Shown piece after piece: positions 26,137-33,928 of a stretch of 42,500 bases of DNA. A model generated the notes under the pieces. The model ran no database searches and was not told the DNA's origin. It saw only the letters and a program-made list of their open reading frames with translations. The DNA is from Deinococcus soli (ex Cha et al. 2016) (lineage in GTDB: Bacteria > Deinococcota > Deinococci > Deinococcales > Deinococcaceae): positions 1,890,001 to 1,932,500 of the forward strand of contig NZ_CP011389.1 in NCBI RefSeq assembly GCF_001007995.1. The letters are read 5' to 3'. Every line of letters begins with the position of its first letter. Within the stretch, counting starts at the first letter, position 1. Position numbers and translations under genes: made by a program.

Positions 26137-26463
26137 TCACCCACTGACCAGTTCGGCCTCCCATTCGCTGTTGGGTGCGCGGTCGTCTCTGGTCTGTCCG
26201 GCCTGACTGGCGTGCTGCGTGAAACGCGACAGCGTCCAGCTGTGAGGGCCGGCCCGCAGGATGTACGTGCCGTGCTCGCCGGGTCCGGTGACGCGGCGGC
26301 CGCTGTCGCGGTACGTGACCTCCACCGCCTCCCCGACTGGGAGCGCTTCCAGTGTGGACGTGAGAACTGCTCCGTGGAAGGAACGCTGCGGATCCGTGGC
26401 CTCCCCCTGCCACGCCCCGCTGAGGCACACCACCACGTTTCCGGCCGCGCTGCTTTTGGTCAT
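26137..26463 (-). CDS. Small hypothetical protein
   Basis: 108 residues, not recognised. It reads like a compact beta-rich domain (NVVVCLSGAWQGEATD, LPVGEAVEVTYRDSGRRVTG, GTYILRAGPHSWTLSRFTQH) without signal peptide or membrane helix. TGAGG lies close to the ATG but spacing is short. The stretch from about 25980 to 26530 has slightly lower GC and includes the GNAT pseudogene, so the gene may belong to a locally rearranged patch. It could be spurious, although the opposite strand offers no better gene. Confidence 0.45.
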   Translation of the reverse strand: MTKSSAAGNVVVCLSGAWQGEATDPQRSFHGAVLTSTLEALPVGEAVEVTYRDSGRRVTGPGEHGTYILRAGPHSWTLSRFTQHASQAGQTRDDRAPNSEWEAELVSG

Positions 26464-26547
26464 GCCTCATCAGTGCACGTCCACCCGTGCGCGGGGTGAG
26501 GACCACCCCACCCCCCCTTCATGAGATGGCCGCCGGGTCACCACGGG

Positions 26548-28095
26548 TCAGGTCAGGAACAGCCGGTACGCCGGATTCGCCGTGACCTCGGTCGCCGGGT
26601 ACCCCACCCCCGCCAGGAACGCCGCGAACTCCGGCGCGTCCCCGGGCGGCACCTGCACGCCCGCCAGTACCCGACCGTGCGCCGACCCGTGATTGCGGTA
26701 ATGGAACAGGCTGATGTTCCAGCGGCCATGCAGGTGCGTCAGGAACTCCAGCAGCGCCCCGGGCCGCTCCGGGAACGTGAACGAGTACACCCGCTCATCC
26801 GTCGCCTCCGGCGCGCGCCCCCCCACCATGTGCCGCACATGCACCTTCGCCAGTTCGTCGTCCGTCAGGTCCAGCACCGCGTACCCGCGCGACACCAGCT
26901 CGTCGCGCAACTCGGCCCGCTGCCCGGGGGCCGCCAGCTGCACCCCCACGAAGATCTGCGCCTGCGCGCGCGGCGCGAAGCGGTAATTGAATTCCGTGAT
27001 CGCCCGCGCGCCCACCACCTCAATGAACTCCCGGAACGCGCCGGGCCGCTCCGGGATCGTCACCGCGAAGATCGCCTCGCGCCGCTCCCCGATCTCCGCC
27101 CGCTCCGCCACGTGCCTGAGCCGGTCGAAATTCACGTTCGCGCCGCACGTCAGCGCCACCAGCGTCTCACCCTGCACGCCCCGCTCCTGCACGAAGCGCT
27201 TCAGGCCGGCCACCGCCAGCGCCCCCGCCGGTTCCATCACCGCGCGCGTGTCGTCGAACACGTCCTTGATGGCTGCGCACACCTCATCCGTGTTCACCCT
27301 CACCCAGTCGTCCACGTACCGGCGCGTCAGGTCGAACGTGAACGCCCCCACCTGCTTCACCGCCACGCCATCCACGAAGATGCCCACCGAATCCAGCCGC
27401 ACCCGCTCCCCGGCCTGCACTGACTGGAACATCGCGTCACTGTCCTCCGGCTCCACCCCCACCACCCGGATGTCCGGCCTGAGCGCCTTCAGCACCCCCG
27501 CCACCCCTGCGATCAACCCGCCGCCCCCCACCGGCACGAACACCGTCAGCGGGCCCGGAACCTCCACCTGCCGCAGCAGTTCCAGCGCCACCGTCCCCTG
27601 CCCCGCCAGCACCAGCGGATCATCGTACGGATGCACAAAAGTCAGGCCCAGCTCGCGCTGCAACGCAAACGCGTGCGTCTCGGCGTCACTGAACGAATCC
27701 CCGAACAGCACCACCTCCGCCCCCCGCGCCCGGCACGCCCCCACCTTGATCTCCGGCGTCGTCGCCGGCATCACGATCACCGCCCGCACCCCCAACCGCT
27801 CCGCCGCGAACGCCACCCCCTGCGCGTGATTCCCCGCCGACGCACAGATCACGCCCCGAGAGCGCTCCTCCGCCGTCAGCTGCGCCATCCTGTTGTACGC
27901 CCCACGCAACTTGAACGAGAAGATCGGCTGCTGATCCTCCCGCTTCAACAGCACCCGGTTCGCCAGGCGCGCACTCAGGCGCGGCGTCTCACTCACCGGC
28001 GTCTCCACCGCCGCGCCGTACACCTTGCTCGTCAACGCCAACCGCAACACGTCCATCGCGTCCAGCTCACCCGGCTTGAAGTCCACCTGCGTCAC
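26548..28095 (-). CDS. ilvA: Threonine ammonia-lyase (threonine dehydratase), biosynthetic
   Basis: 515 residues, the length of the biosynthetic enzyme. PIFSFKLRGAYNRM holds the PLP Lys (K62), PVGGGGLIAGVAG is the phosphate-binding glycine loop. Two C-terminal ACT-like regulatory domains follow (EAIFAVTIPERPGAFREFIE and YSFTFPERPGALLEFLTHLH), which bind isoleucine and valine in this family. It converts threonine to 2-oxobutyrate, the first step to isoleucine. The start is the GTG at 28095 with AGAGGGG upstream. A leader peptide frame and an intrinsic terminator lie before the gene, suggesting control by attenuation. Confidence 0.95.
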   Translation of the reverse strand: MTQVDFKPGELDAMDVLRLALTSKVYGAAVETPVSETPRLSARLANRVLLKREDQQPIFSFKLRGAYNRMAQLTAEERSRGVICASAGNHAQGVAFAAERLGVRAVIVMPATTPEIKVGACRARGAEVVLFGDSFSDAETHAFALQRELGLTFVHPYDDPLVLAGQGTVALELLRQVEVPGPLTVFVPVGGGGLIAGVAGVLKALRPDIRVVGVEPEDSDAMFQSVQAGERVRLDSVGIFVDGVAVKQVGAFTFDLTRRYVDDWVRVNTDEVCAAIKDVFDDTRAVMEPAGALAVAGLKRFVQERGVQGETLVALTCGANVNFDRLRHVAERAEIGERREAIFAVTIPERPGAFREFIEVVGARAITEFNYRFAPRAQAQIFVGVQLAAPGQRAELRDELVSRGYAVLDLTDDELAKVHVRHMVGGRAPEATDERVYSFTFPERPGALLEFLTHLHGRWNISLFHYRNHGSAHGRVLAGVQVPPGDAPEFAAFLAGVGYPATEVTANPAYRLFLT

Positions 28096-28118
28096 ACCCG
28101 ATCACCCCTCTATGGTCT

Positions 28119-28149
28119 GAAAAGAAAACCCCCCACCGGACGGCGGGGG
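28119..28149 (-). terminator. Intrinsic terminator (attenuator) in the ilvA leader
   Basis: On the minus strand CCCCCGCC and GGTGGGGG pair as an 8-bp stem with loop GTCC, followed by TTTTCTTTTC. It lies between the leader peptide and the ilvA start, so read-through is needed for ilvA expression. GCCGTC inside its 5' arm and loop (28139-28144) can instead pair with GACGGC at 28168-28173, an antiterminator pairing. Confidence 0.75.
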
Positions 28150-28171
28150 ACGATTGGCAGCGCGCAGGCCG

Positions 28172-28216
28172 TCAGGCGTTCACCCCTGACCAGCCCATAA
28201 TTCGCGCAGCTCTCAT
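28172..28216 (-). CDS. Putative ilvA leader peptide
   Basis: Fourteen codons: MRAARIMGWSGVNA, then TGA. The ATG lies seven bases after TAAGCT, so the peptide would be the first thing on a leaderless transcript. It uses codons uncommon in this GC-rich genome (AGA, GCT, CGA, ATT, TCA) and contains one Ile (ATT) and one Val, the end products of the pathway. Its last codons overlap the hairpin GTCAGG/CCTGAC (28171-28190), so ribosome position could decide between that hairpin and the antiterminator. There is no run of regulatory codons, which weakens the case. Confidence 0.5.
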   Translation of the reverse strand: MRAARIMGWSGVNA

Positions 28217-28223
28217 GACGGAC

Positions 28224-28229
28224 AGCTTA
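28224..28229 (-). promoter_or_regulatory. -10 box of the ilvA leader transcript
   Basis: On the minus strand TAAGCT lies seven bases before the leader peptide ATG at 28216. No convincing -35 is seen in the GC-rich DNA upstream. Confidence 0.5.
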
Positions 28230-28651
28230 GGGGCGGGGGGCGTCGCGCGGTGGGGAAGGGGTAGACAAGGGGCGGTGTTGTTCGCCTCGCGGCGGGCGGC
28301 CCCACCCCCCAGCCCCCTACCCCAGGGGGGTAGGGGGGGCCTACGTTGCACTGGGCAAGAGTTTTTACTCCTGCGGCGTGTTTTTGGTGGGCGGTGACGG
28401 GTCCGGCCTCGACGCCATCCTCCGCCCCCCGCAAGGCCCGCGCGCTATGCGCACGACGGCCGGTGGCAGTCGGCGGTGGCGGGCAGGGTGGATGGTGCGG
28501 GCCGCTGATCGACTGTTCTGGCTTCGGCAGAAGCGTGGGGTGGGGCTCCCCTTGAGGGGAGCTGTCGCCGCAGGCGACTGAGGGGTTCCCTGCGTAGCAG
28601 CTGGTTCCCGCTGCGCAGCAGCCTCCCTTCCCACTCCCCACAACCCACTCC
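28230..28651. other. Non-coding gap between the FAD oxidoreductase gene and the ilvA leader
   Basis: About 420 bp with no gene I can support. It holds a strong hairpin, CCCCCTACCCC/GGGGTAGGGGG around AGG (28313-28337), with G runs that could form a quadruplex, and a REP-like double hairpin at 28545-28578. Two near-direct repeats, CTGCGTAGCAG and CTGCGCAGCAG, occur at about 28590-28622. The first hairpin may end the FAD oxidoreductase transcript. Confidence 0.5.
28545..28578. repeat. REP-like double hairpin
   Basis: GCTCCCC-TTGA-GGGGAGC is followed after one base by... GTCGCC-GCA-GGCGAC, both perfect, and then TGAGGGGT. This arrangement resembles small extragenic palindromes found widely in bacteria. 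Only one copy is present in the window. Confidence 0.5.
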
Positions 28652-29809
28652 CTACTGCCCCCTTCCCCCCGCGATCTCCCGCGCCAGCGCGTCTGCAGTC
28701 CACAGTCCGAGGGTGTCGGCGTGGGGGCCGCCGAGGAGGAGGTGGGTGTGGTCGTCGAGGCGGTCGTGGGTGGGGGGGGCGCCGGGCTGCCCGCCGGGGA
28801 GGGCGAGCCACGCGCCGGGAATGTCGGCGAGGCTGCGGCCCAGGTGCAGGTCGCTGGTGGCGAGGGCAGGGAGGGCGTCCATGAGGCCGACGAGGTCTTC
28901 GAGGGTTTCGCGGCGCAGGCCGGTGGGGACGCCGGTCAGGTGTCCGCCCTGGGGCGCGTAGCCGTGCGGGTCGCGGTGATGGATGGGCGGGATGAGGGTG
29001 TACGCGCCGTGCTGGGGGCGCAGGGTGAGGCCGTGGGCGTGCAGGACGGGCGCGTCTTCGGTGCTGGGCGTGGCGAGGTGCGGGGTCTGCCGGTACGCGC
29101 GGGCGTGGCGGGTGTGGACACCCAGGTGGTGTTCGGCCTGCGTGGGGGCGTGCGCGCCGGTGGCGAGGACGATCAGGGGCGCGTGGAGGGTGTGGGTCTC
29201 GTGCGTGACGATCTGATGGGTGTTCGTGACGGTCAGGCGCTCCAGCGTGACGCGCCCGCCGGGGTGGGGGGTGGCGCGGGTGTTCAGCAGCAGGTCGGTG
29301 CCGCGCCGGATGGCGCTCTGCGCGGCCACCTGCGCGAGGGTGCCCGGGCGGTAGGTGTGGGCCTCGTGCGCCCGGGCGTGCGGGAAGGCGCCAGGATCGA
29401 GCAGGGCGAGGCTCTGCGGATGCGCGGCCAGCAGGTCGCGGGTGGGCTGCGTGCCGGGGGCCGGTTCGGCGTGCAGGGTCAGGTACGGGCGGGCCTGGAG
29501 GGCGTCACCCAGCAGCGTCCGCAGTCGGTTCAGCGTCCAGCGGGCAGCGTCGTGCTGCGCGGCGGGCAGGTGGGCCAGCGTCCAGACGCCCGGGGCGAGG
29601 ATGGTCGCGCCGTCCTCGTTCGGCAGGCCGCCCTCTTCAATCAGCAGGGTCTTCAGGTGCGGGGCGTGCTCGGTCAGGGCCAGGGCCAGGGCGCTGCCCA
29701 TGCGGCCTGCGCCGAGAATCAGCACATCGTGGGGGCCCTGCGGGTCGGTGCCGGGCGTGAAGGGCTGGCCGACGTGGGCCCACACGCGGCCAGGGGTGGG
29801 GGTGGTCAT
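28652..29809 (-). CDS. FAD-dependent oxidoreductase (DAO/DadA-like)
   Basis: 385 residues from the ATG at 29809. HDVLILGAGRMGSALALALT (about residues 27-46) is the FAD-binding GxGxxG loop, with E in LLIEEGG ending strand 2. The middle part ITHETHTLHAPLIVLATGAH is the ATG motif of glutathione-reductase-type FAD proteins, and LLLGGPHADTLGLWTADALA at the C-terminus closes the FAD site. It probably oxidises an amine or amino acid; the substrate is unknown. It is divergent from the SpoIID-like gene, and GATCAT six bases before the ATG may be a poor leaderless -10. The frame remains open far upstream without start signals. Confidence 0.85.
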   Translation of the reverse strand: MTTPTPGRVWAHVGQPFTPGTDPQGPHDVLILGAGRMGSALALALTEHAPHLKTLLIEEGGLPNEDGATILAPGVWTLAHLPAAQHDAARWTLNRLRTLLGDALQARPYLTLHAEPAPGTQPTRDLLAAHPQSLALLDPGAFPHARAHEAHTYRPGTLAQVAAQSAIRRGTDLLLNTRATPHPGGRVTLERLTVTNTHQIVTHETHTLHAPLIVLATGAHAPTQAEHHLGVHTRHARAYRQTPHLATPSTEDAPVLHAHGLTLRPQHGAYTLIPPIHHRDPHGYAPQGGHLTGVPTGLRRETLEDLVGLMDALPALATSDLHLGRSLADIPGAWLALPGGQPGAPPTHDRLDDHTHLLLGGPHADTLGLWTADALAREIAGGRGQ

Positions 29810-29865
29810 GCGGGCATGATCGCCCGTTCTCACGCGCCTGTCAGGCGGGCGGGGGTGGGCGTGCG

Positions 29866-29871
29866 TATACT
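29866..29871 (+). promoter_or_regulatory. -10 box of the SpoIID-LptD-lipoprotein cluster
   Basis: TATACT lies 11 bases before the ATG at 29883 (five before an in-frame TTG at 29877). The leader would be only a few nucleotides. Confidence 0.5.
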
Positions 29872-29882
29872 CGATCTTGATC

Positions 29883-31133
29883 ATGCGTTCATTTCTGCGT
29901 GTTGGCGCTGCGGTGTGCAGCGGGCTGCTGGCCTCTGGGGCGTCGGCGCTGAATGTGCGGGTGCTGGTGGCGGCGGCGCCGCAGCTGACCGTGCGGGTCG
30001 CGGCGCCCGCCCCGGCGCCGGGCGCCCTGAGTGTGCCGGGCGCGCCCGGGGCGGCGCCGCTGCCGGTGCAGGCGTGGACGGTGGGGGTCAGCGGCACGCA
30101 GCTGACCCTGAACGGCCAGCCGACCGGGAACGCCAGCCTGTACCTGCCGCCCAGCGCAGGGAGCGTCGTGGAGATCGCCGGGAAGGCGTACCGGGGCGGC
30201 GTGCAGCTGCGTGCCGAGTCGGGCGGCGTGCAGGGCATCAACGTCGTGGATCTGGAGGACTACCTGCGGGGCGTGGTCCCGGCCGAGATGCCCGCGTCGT
30301 GGCCGTCGGCGGCGGTGCAGGCGCAGGCGGTCATCGCGCGCACGTACGTCACGGCGCGCATCAACCCCGCCACGCCGTACGACACCTGCGCCACCGAGAC
30401 CTGTCAGGTGTACGGCGGGATCGCCGCCGAGAAGCCCCTGGCGGACGCCGCGATCGCCGCGACGCGCGCGCAGGTCGTGGCGTTCGGCGGGAAGGCGGCC
30501 AGCACGTATTTCAGCAGTGACAGCGGGGGCTTCACGGCGTCCAGCGGCGAGGTCTGGGGTAAGGACCTGCCGTATCTGGTGGCCAAGGCCGATCCGTTCT
30601 CGGCGGGCAGTCCGCGCGCCCGCTGGCAGCTCGAAGTCCCCGTGGCCCGCGTGCAGCAGGCGGCCGGGAACGCCGGGGTGCGCGTCGGCGCCCTCAGGAG
30701 CGTGACGGTTACGCGGGTCAGCGAGTCGGGCCGCCCGCTGGAGATCACGTTCGTGGGCGCCTCGGGCAGCGGGAAACTGACCGGGGCCAGCGCCGGGGGC
30801 TTCGTGCGGGCGCTGGGCGCGTCCGGCACGCGCGTGACCCTTGCGGGCCTGAACCCGCTGGTGCTGTCCGGCAGCGGCAGCGGGCACGGCGTGGGCCTCT
30901 CGCAGTACGGGGCGCTGGGTCTGGCGAACGCCGGGTACAGCCACCTGCACGTCCTGGGCTTTTACTACCCCGGCACGCAGCTGGCCACCCTGACCGGTGA
31001 CGCGGGCCCGGCCCGCGCGGCCCTGACCATGCAGGCGGCGCTGCCGGTGCCGCCCCTGGCGCAGGTCTGGGCCGCCGTCCACGCGCAGCAGGGGTCGGAC
31101 CTGCTGGCCGCCGCCCCCGGGTTCACGCCATGA
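29883..31133 (+). CDS. SpoIID/LytB-domain exported protein
   Basis: 416 residues. The N-terminus MRSFLRVGAAVCSGLLASGA is a signal peptide. After a Pro/Ala-rich region, VVDLEDYLRGVVPAEMPASW and AAVQAQAVIARTYVTARI carry the SpoIID signature with the catalytic Glu in VPAEM; TCATETCQVYGG holds the two cysteines seen at the zinc site in SpoIID, and GSGHGVGLSQYGALG closes the domain. SpoIID enzymes are lytic transglycosylases on peptidoglycan stripped of stem peptides. In a non-sporulating diderm the role is probably wall remodelling. ATG of the LptD-like gene overlaps its stop (ATGA), linking wall and outer-membrane functions in one operon. Confidence 0.9.
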   Translation: MRSFLRVGAAVCSGLLASGASALNVRVLVAAAPQLTVRVAAPAPAPGALSVPGAPGAAPLPVQAWTVGVSGTQLTLNGQPTGNASLYLPPSAGSVVEIAGKAYRGGVQLRAESGGVQGINVVDLEDYLRGVVPAEMPASWPSAAVQAQAVIARTYVTARINPATPYDTCATETCQVYGGIAAEKPLADAAIAATRAQVVAFGGKAASTYFSSDSGGFTASSGEVWGKDLPYLVAKADPFSAGSPRARWQLEVPVARVQQAAGNAGVRVGALRSVTVTRVSESGRPLEITFVGASGSGKLTGASAGGFVRALGASGTRVTLAGLNPLVLSGSGSGHGVGLSQYGALGLANAGYSHLHVLGFYYPGTQLATLTGDAGPARAALTMQAALPVPPLAQVWAAVHAQQGSDLLAAAPGFTP

Positions 31134-33895
31134 CCCGCGCCGCGACCCGCGCTGCTCGCCGCCGGGGCACGCGGGTCCGCGCGGCGCTGCTCGCGCTGGG
31201 CCTGCTGGCGCTGGGCGGCGCGCAGGCCCGCACGGTGAAGATCGTCTCGGCCGACACGCTGGAACTGCGGCAGGTGGACGGCCAGGAACTCGTGGTGATC
31301 AGCGGCGAGAACGTGGAACTGCGCGTCGACGACGACGTGGTCCGGGCCAGGCGCGTGGAGTTCAACCGCACGCGGCGCACCCTGACCCTGATCGGCGCCG
31401 CCTCGTACCGCAGCGCGAAGGACGGCGAGGACCTGCGGGGCGAGAACCTCGTCGTGGAACTCGGCAAGGAGCAGGTGAGCGGTGAGGATGTCCTGATCAG
31501 CGACGCCCGCCTGGAAATCCGCGGGCAGGAGGTGGACCGTATTCCGGGGCAGCTGCGCGCCACGGGCGGGTACTTCACGACCTGCGCCCGCTGTGGCCGC
31601 ACGCCCAACGATTACGCGTTCCGCGCCGAGCGGCTGATCGTGTACCCCGGCGACCGGCTGGTCGCGTACAACGCGCAGCTGCTCCTGGCCGACATTCCCG
31701 TGCTGTTCCTGCCGGTGCTCGTGCTGCCCCTGAACGACCGTGACCGCCAGCCGCGCCTGGAGGTCGGCCGGGACGCCGTGGACGGCCTGACCGTCCTGGC
31801 CGACCTGCCGTTCAGTGTGGGCGGCAACACGCTGGGCACCACCCGGCTGCGCTACTACCAGAACCGCACGCCCAGCGTCGGCGCGGGCGTGACGCTGCGT
31901 TCGTACGCGCCGCTGCCGTTCGTGGACCGCGTGGACCTGGACCTGCTGGCCGAGCCGCGCCTGGTGGGGCAGGCCGGGCGGGACGTGAACCTGGATTTCG
32001 GCGTGAAGGGCCGCGTGCCCCTGGCGCTGGCGGTGCGGGATCTGGATTACAGCCTGAACGTGACCCGGCGCGACATCGGCCGGGGTGCCACCGACCCGCA
32101 GCGCGGCCTGACGGACGTGCAGTTCCGGGCCAGCGTGGAGTACCCGCTGTTCACGGCGGCGCTGGACTACGTGGACCGCTTCGGCCCGGCGCCCACGACC
32201 GCGCTGGATAGCACCAAGACTCTGAAGCGCCCCGAGGTGACGGTGGACCCCAAGCCGTACACGAACGGCCCGTTCAGCGCGGACGTGAAGATCACGGCCG
32301 GGAATTACACCGGGCAGAGCAACCCCCGCTCGCCCAGTGCCACCGCGCAGGGCGTGAACATCACCACCAGCCGCCTGGAGGAACAGCACAGCCTCGCGTA
32401 CACCGTGAAACCCTGGCGGGACGCGGACCTGAGCCTGAGCAACACCTTCACCGGGCGGTACTACGGCACCGGGGCGCGCACCGTGCAGCTGGACGTGACC
32501 GGCACCCTCACGCAGCGCTGGGCGGGGTCGAACACCTTCAGCGTGACCGCGAAGTACCTGCGGACCGAGGGCACCAGCCCCTTCGCGTTCGACGCGCTCT
32601 CGGGCCGTCTACTGTCCGCGCCGGTCAGCCTGAACCTGTCCACCGTTCCGGTCAGGGACGTGAGTTTCGGCGTGTCGTACTCGCGGGACCTGTTCCTGAG
32701 GGGCGAGCAGCAGGGCAACGCCACCTTCAGCCTGGGCGTGAACCGCCGGCCCCTGAGCCTGACCGCCAGCGCGCAGGTCAACCCGGACAAACGCACCCTG
32801 GAGGACGTGACGTTCAACGCCACCCTGGCCGACCCGGACAGCGGCAAGGTGACCGTCACGCCCGCGCAGCCCGCCACCGCGACCACCCCGGCCCGCCCGG
32901 CCACCACGACCCGCACGAGCGCGTGGCCCGCCCCGAACCTCAGCCTGAGCGCGTCGGGTGGGTACGCCCTGGCGACCGGGCCCAAACCGCTGACCGTCAC
33001 AGCGACCGTGACCGGCGACGTGCGCAGCAACCTCTTCAGCGTGGCCGTCACGCACAACGTCCGCACGCCGGAGATCACGTCCGTGGCGGTGCGCTACAAC
33101 CTGACCCGCACGCAGGACACCGTCCTGAACGCCCTGAGCGTCAGTGGCGACGAGACCCTGAACCCGGTGACGGGGCAGCTCAGCGGCAGCCTGACGGCCC
33201 TGTGGCGCGGCCAGTACCAGTTCAGGACGTCCCACAGCCTGCTGCTGCAACGCCCGGACACCGCCACCAGCAGCGGCACCCTGGATTTCAGCGTCGGCAC
33301 GGTCAGCGGCAGCCGCGACAGCTGGACCGTCAAGTACGGCGGCGCGTACGACCTGCGCCGGGGGGGATTCACCGCCCCGCAACTGAGTGGAGAACTGACC
33401 CGCACCCGCAGCGGCCAGAGCCTCGCCGTGACCGCCGTGATGAACACCCCCGGCCTGGACCAGAAACGCACTGAACTGACCCGCGTGCAGCTGAGCGGCG
33501 CCGCGCAGTTCGGCAGCCGCTTCTGGGTGTCGGGCAGCGCCCTGTACACCCGCACGCGGGCGGCGCTCCCGAACGACATCGCCACCGACACCCTGCAACT
33601 CAGCCCGCTGCGCGTGAACCTGGGCCTGGGCCGCGCGGGCGAACGCCCCGGTGCGTACCTGACCGGCACCCTGACGCAGAGTTTCACCTGGGTGGACGGC
33701 GTGCGCCAGACGCCGGGCCCGCTGACGCCCGTGTTCGGGTTGACCATCGACCGCTGCTGCTGGGCCCTGCAGGCCGAGGCGGACCTCGTGAACCGCCGCT
33801 ACCGGATCGCGGTGGGCCTGCCCGGCCAGACGGGGTACCCGCTGTTCGAACTCACGCCGGGCGGCGCGAGCGTCCCGCTGCTCTCCCCACCCTGA
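31130..33895 (+). CDS. LptD/OstA-like outer-membrane assembly protein
   Basis: 921 residues with signal peptide (LLALGLLALGGAQA). Residues 35-200 form an OstA-like beta-jellyroll (VKIVSADTLELRQVDGQELV, VVELGKEQVSGEDVLISDAR), followed by YFTTCARCG and VLFLPVLVLPL, the junction typical of LptD. The remaining about 700 residues are alternating polar/hydrophobic strands, consistent with a large barrel. It has exactly four cysteines: C152-x2-C155 and adjacent C876-C877, echoing the two N-terminal and two adjacent C-terminal cysteines that make the essential disulfides of E. coli LptD. Deinococcus is reported to lack LPS, so the cargo is probably another lipid or glycolipid. Coupled to the SpoIID-like gene by ATGA. 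Confidence 0.87.
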   Translation: MTRAATRAARRRGTRVRAALLALGLLALGGAQARTVKIVSADTLELRQVDGQELVVISGENVELRVDDDVVRARRVEFNRTRRTLTLIGAASYRSAKDGEDLRGENLVVELGKEQVSGEDVLISDARLEIRGQEVDRIPGQLRATGGYFTTCARCGRTPNDYAFRAERLIVYPGDRLVAYNAQLLLADIPVLFLPVLVLPLNDRDRQPRLEVGRDAVDGLTVLADLPFSVGGNTLGTTRLRYYQNRTPSVGAGVTLRSYAPLPFVDRVDLDLLAEPRLVGQAGRDVNLDFGVKGRVPLALAVRDLDYSLNVTRRDIGRGATDPQRGLTDVQFRASVEYPLFTAALDYVDRFGPAPTTALDSTKTLKRPEVTVDPKPYTNGPFSADVKITAGNYTGQSNPRSPSATAQGVNITTSRLEEQHSLAYTVKPWRDADLSLSNTFTGRYYGTGARTVQLDVTGTLTQRWAGSNTFSVTAKYLRTEGTSPFAFDALSGRLLSAPVSLNLSTVPVRDVSFGVSYSRDLFLRGEQQGNATFSLGVNRRPLSLTASAQVNPDKRTLEDVTFNATLADPDSGKVTVTPAQPATATTPARPATTTRTSAWPAPNLSLSASGGYALATGPKPLTVTATVTGDVRSNLFSVAVTHNVRTPEITSVAVRYNLTRTQDTVLNALSVSGDETLNPVTGQLSGSLTALWRGQYQFRTSHSLLLQRPDTATSSGTLDFSVGTVSGSRDSWTVKYGGAYDLRRGGFTAPQLSGELTRTRSGQSLAVTAVMNTPGLDQKRTELTRVQLSGAAQFGSRFWVSGSALYTRTRAALPNDIATDTLQLSPLRVNLGLGRAGERPGAYLTGTLTQSFTWVDGVRQTPGPLTPVFGLTIDRCCWALQAEADLVNRRYRIAVGLPGQTGYPLFELTPGGASVPLLSPP

Positions 33896-33928
33896 CCCGA
33901 TCCGCCTGACTCTACGGAGGTGCCCCCC

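Noticed and set aside
29889..31082. Long minus-strand open frame opposite the SpoIID-like gene
   Set aside because: Low-complexity Arg/Gly/His product, no start signals, and the plus strand carries signal peptide and SpoIID motifs.
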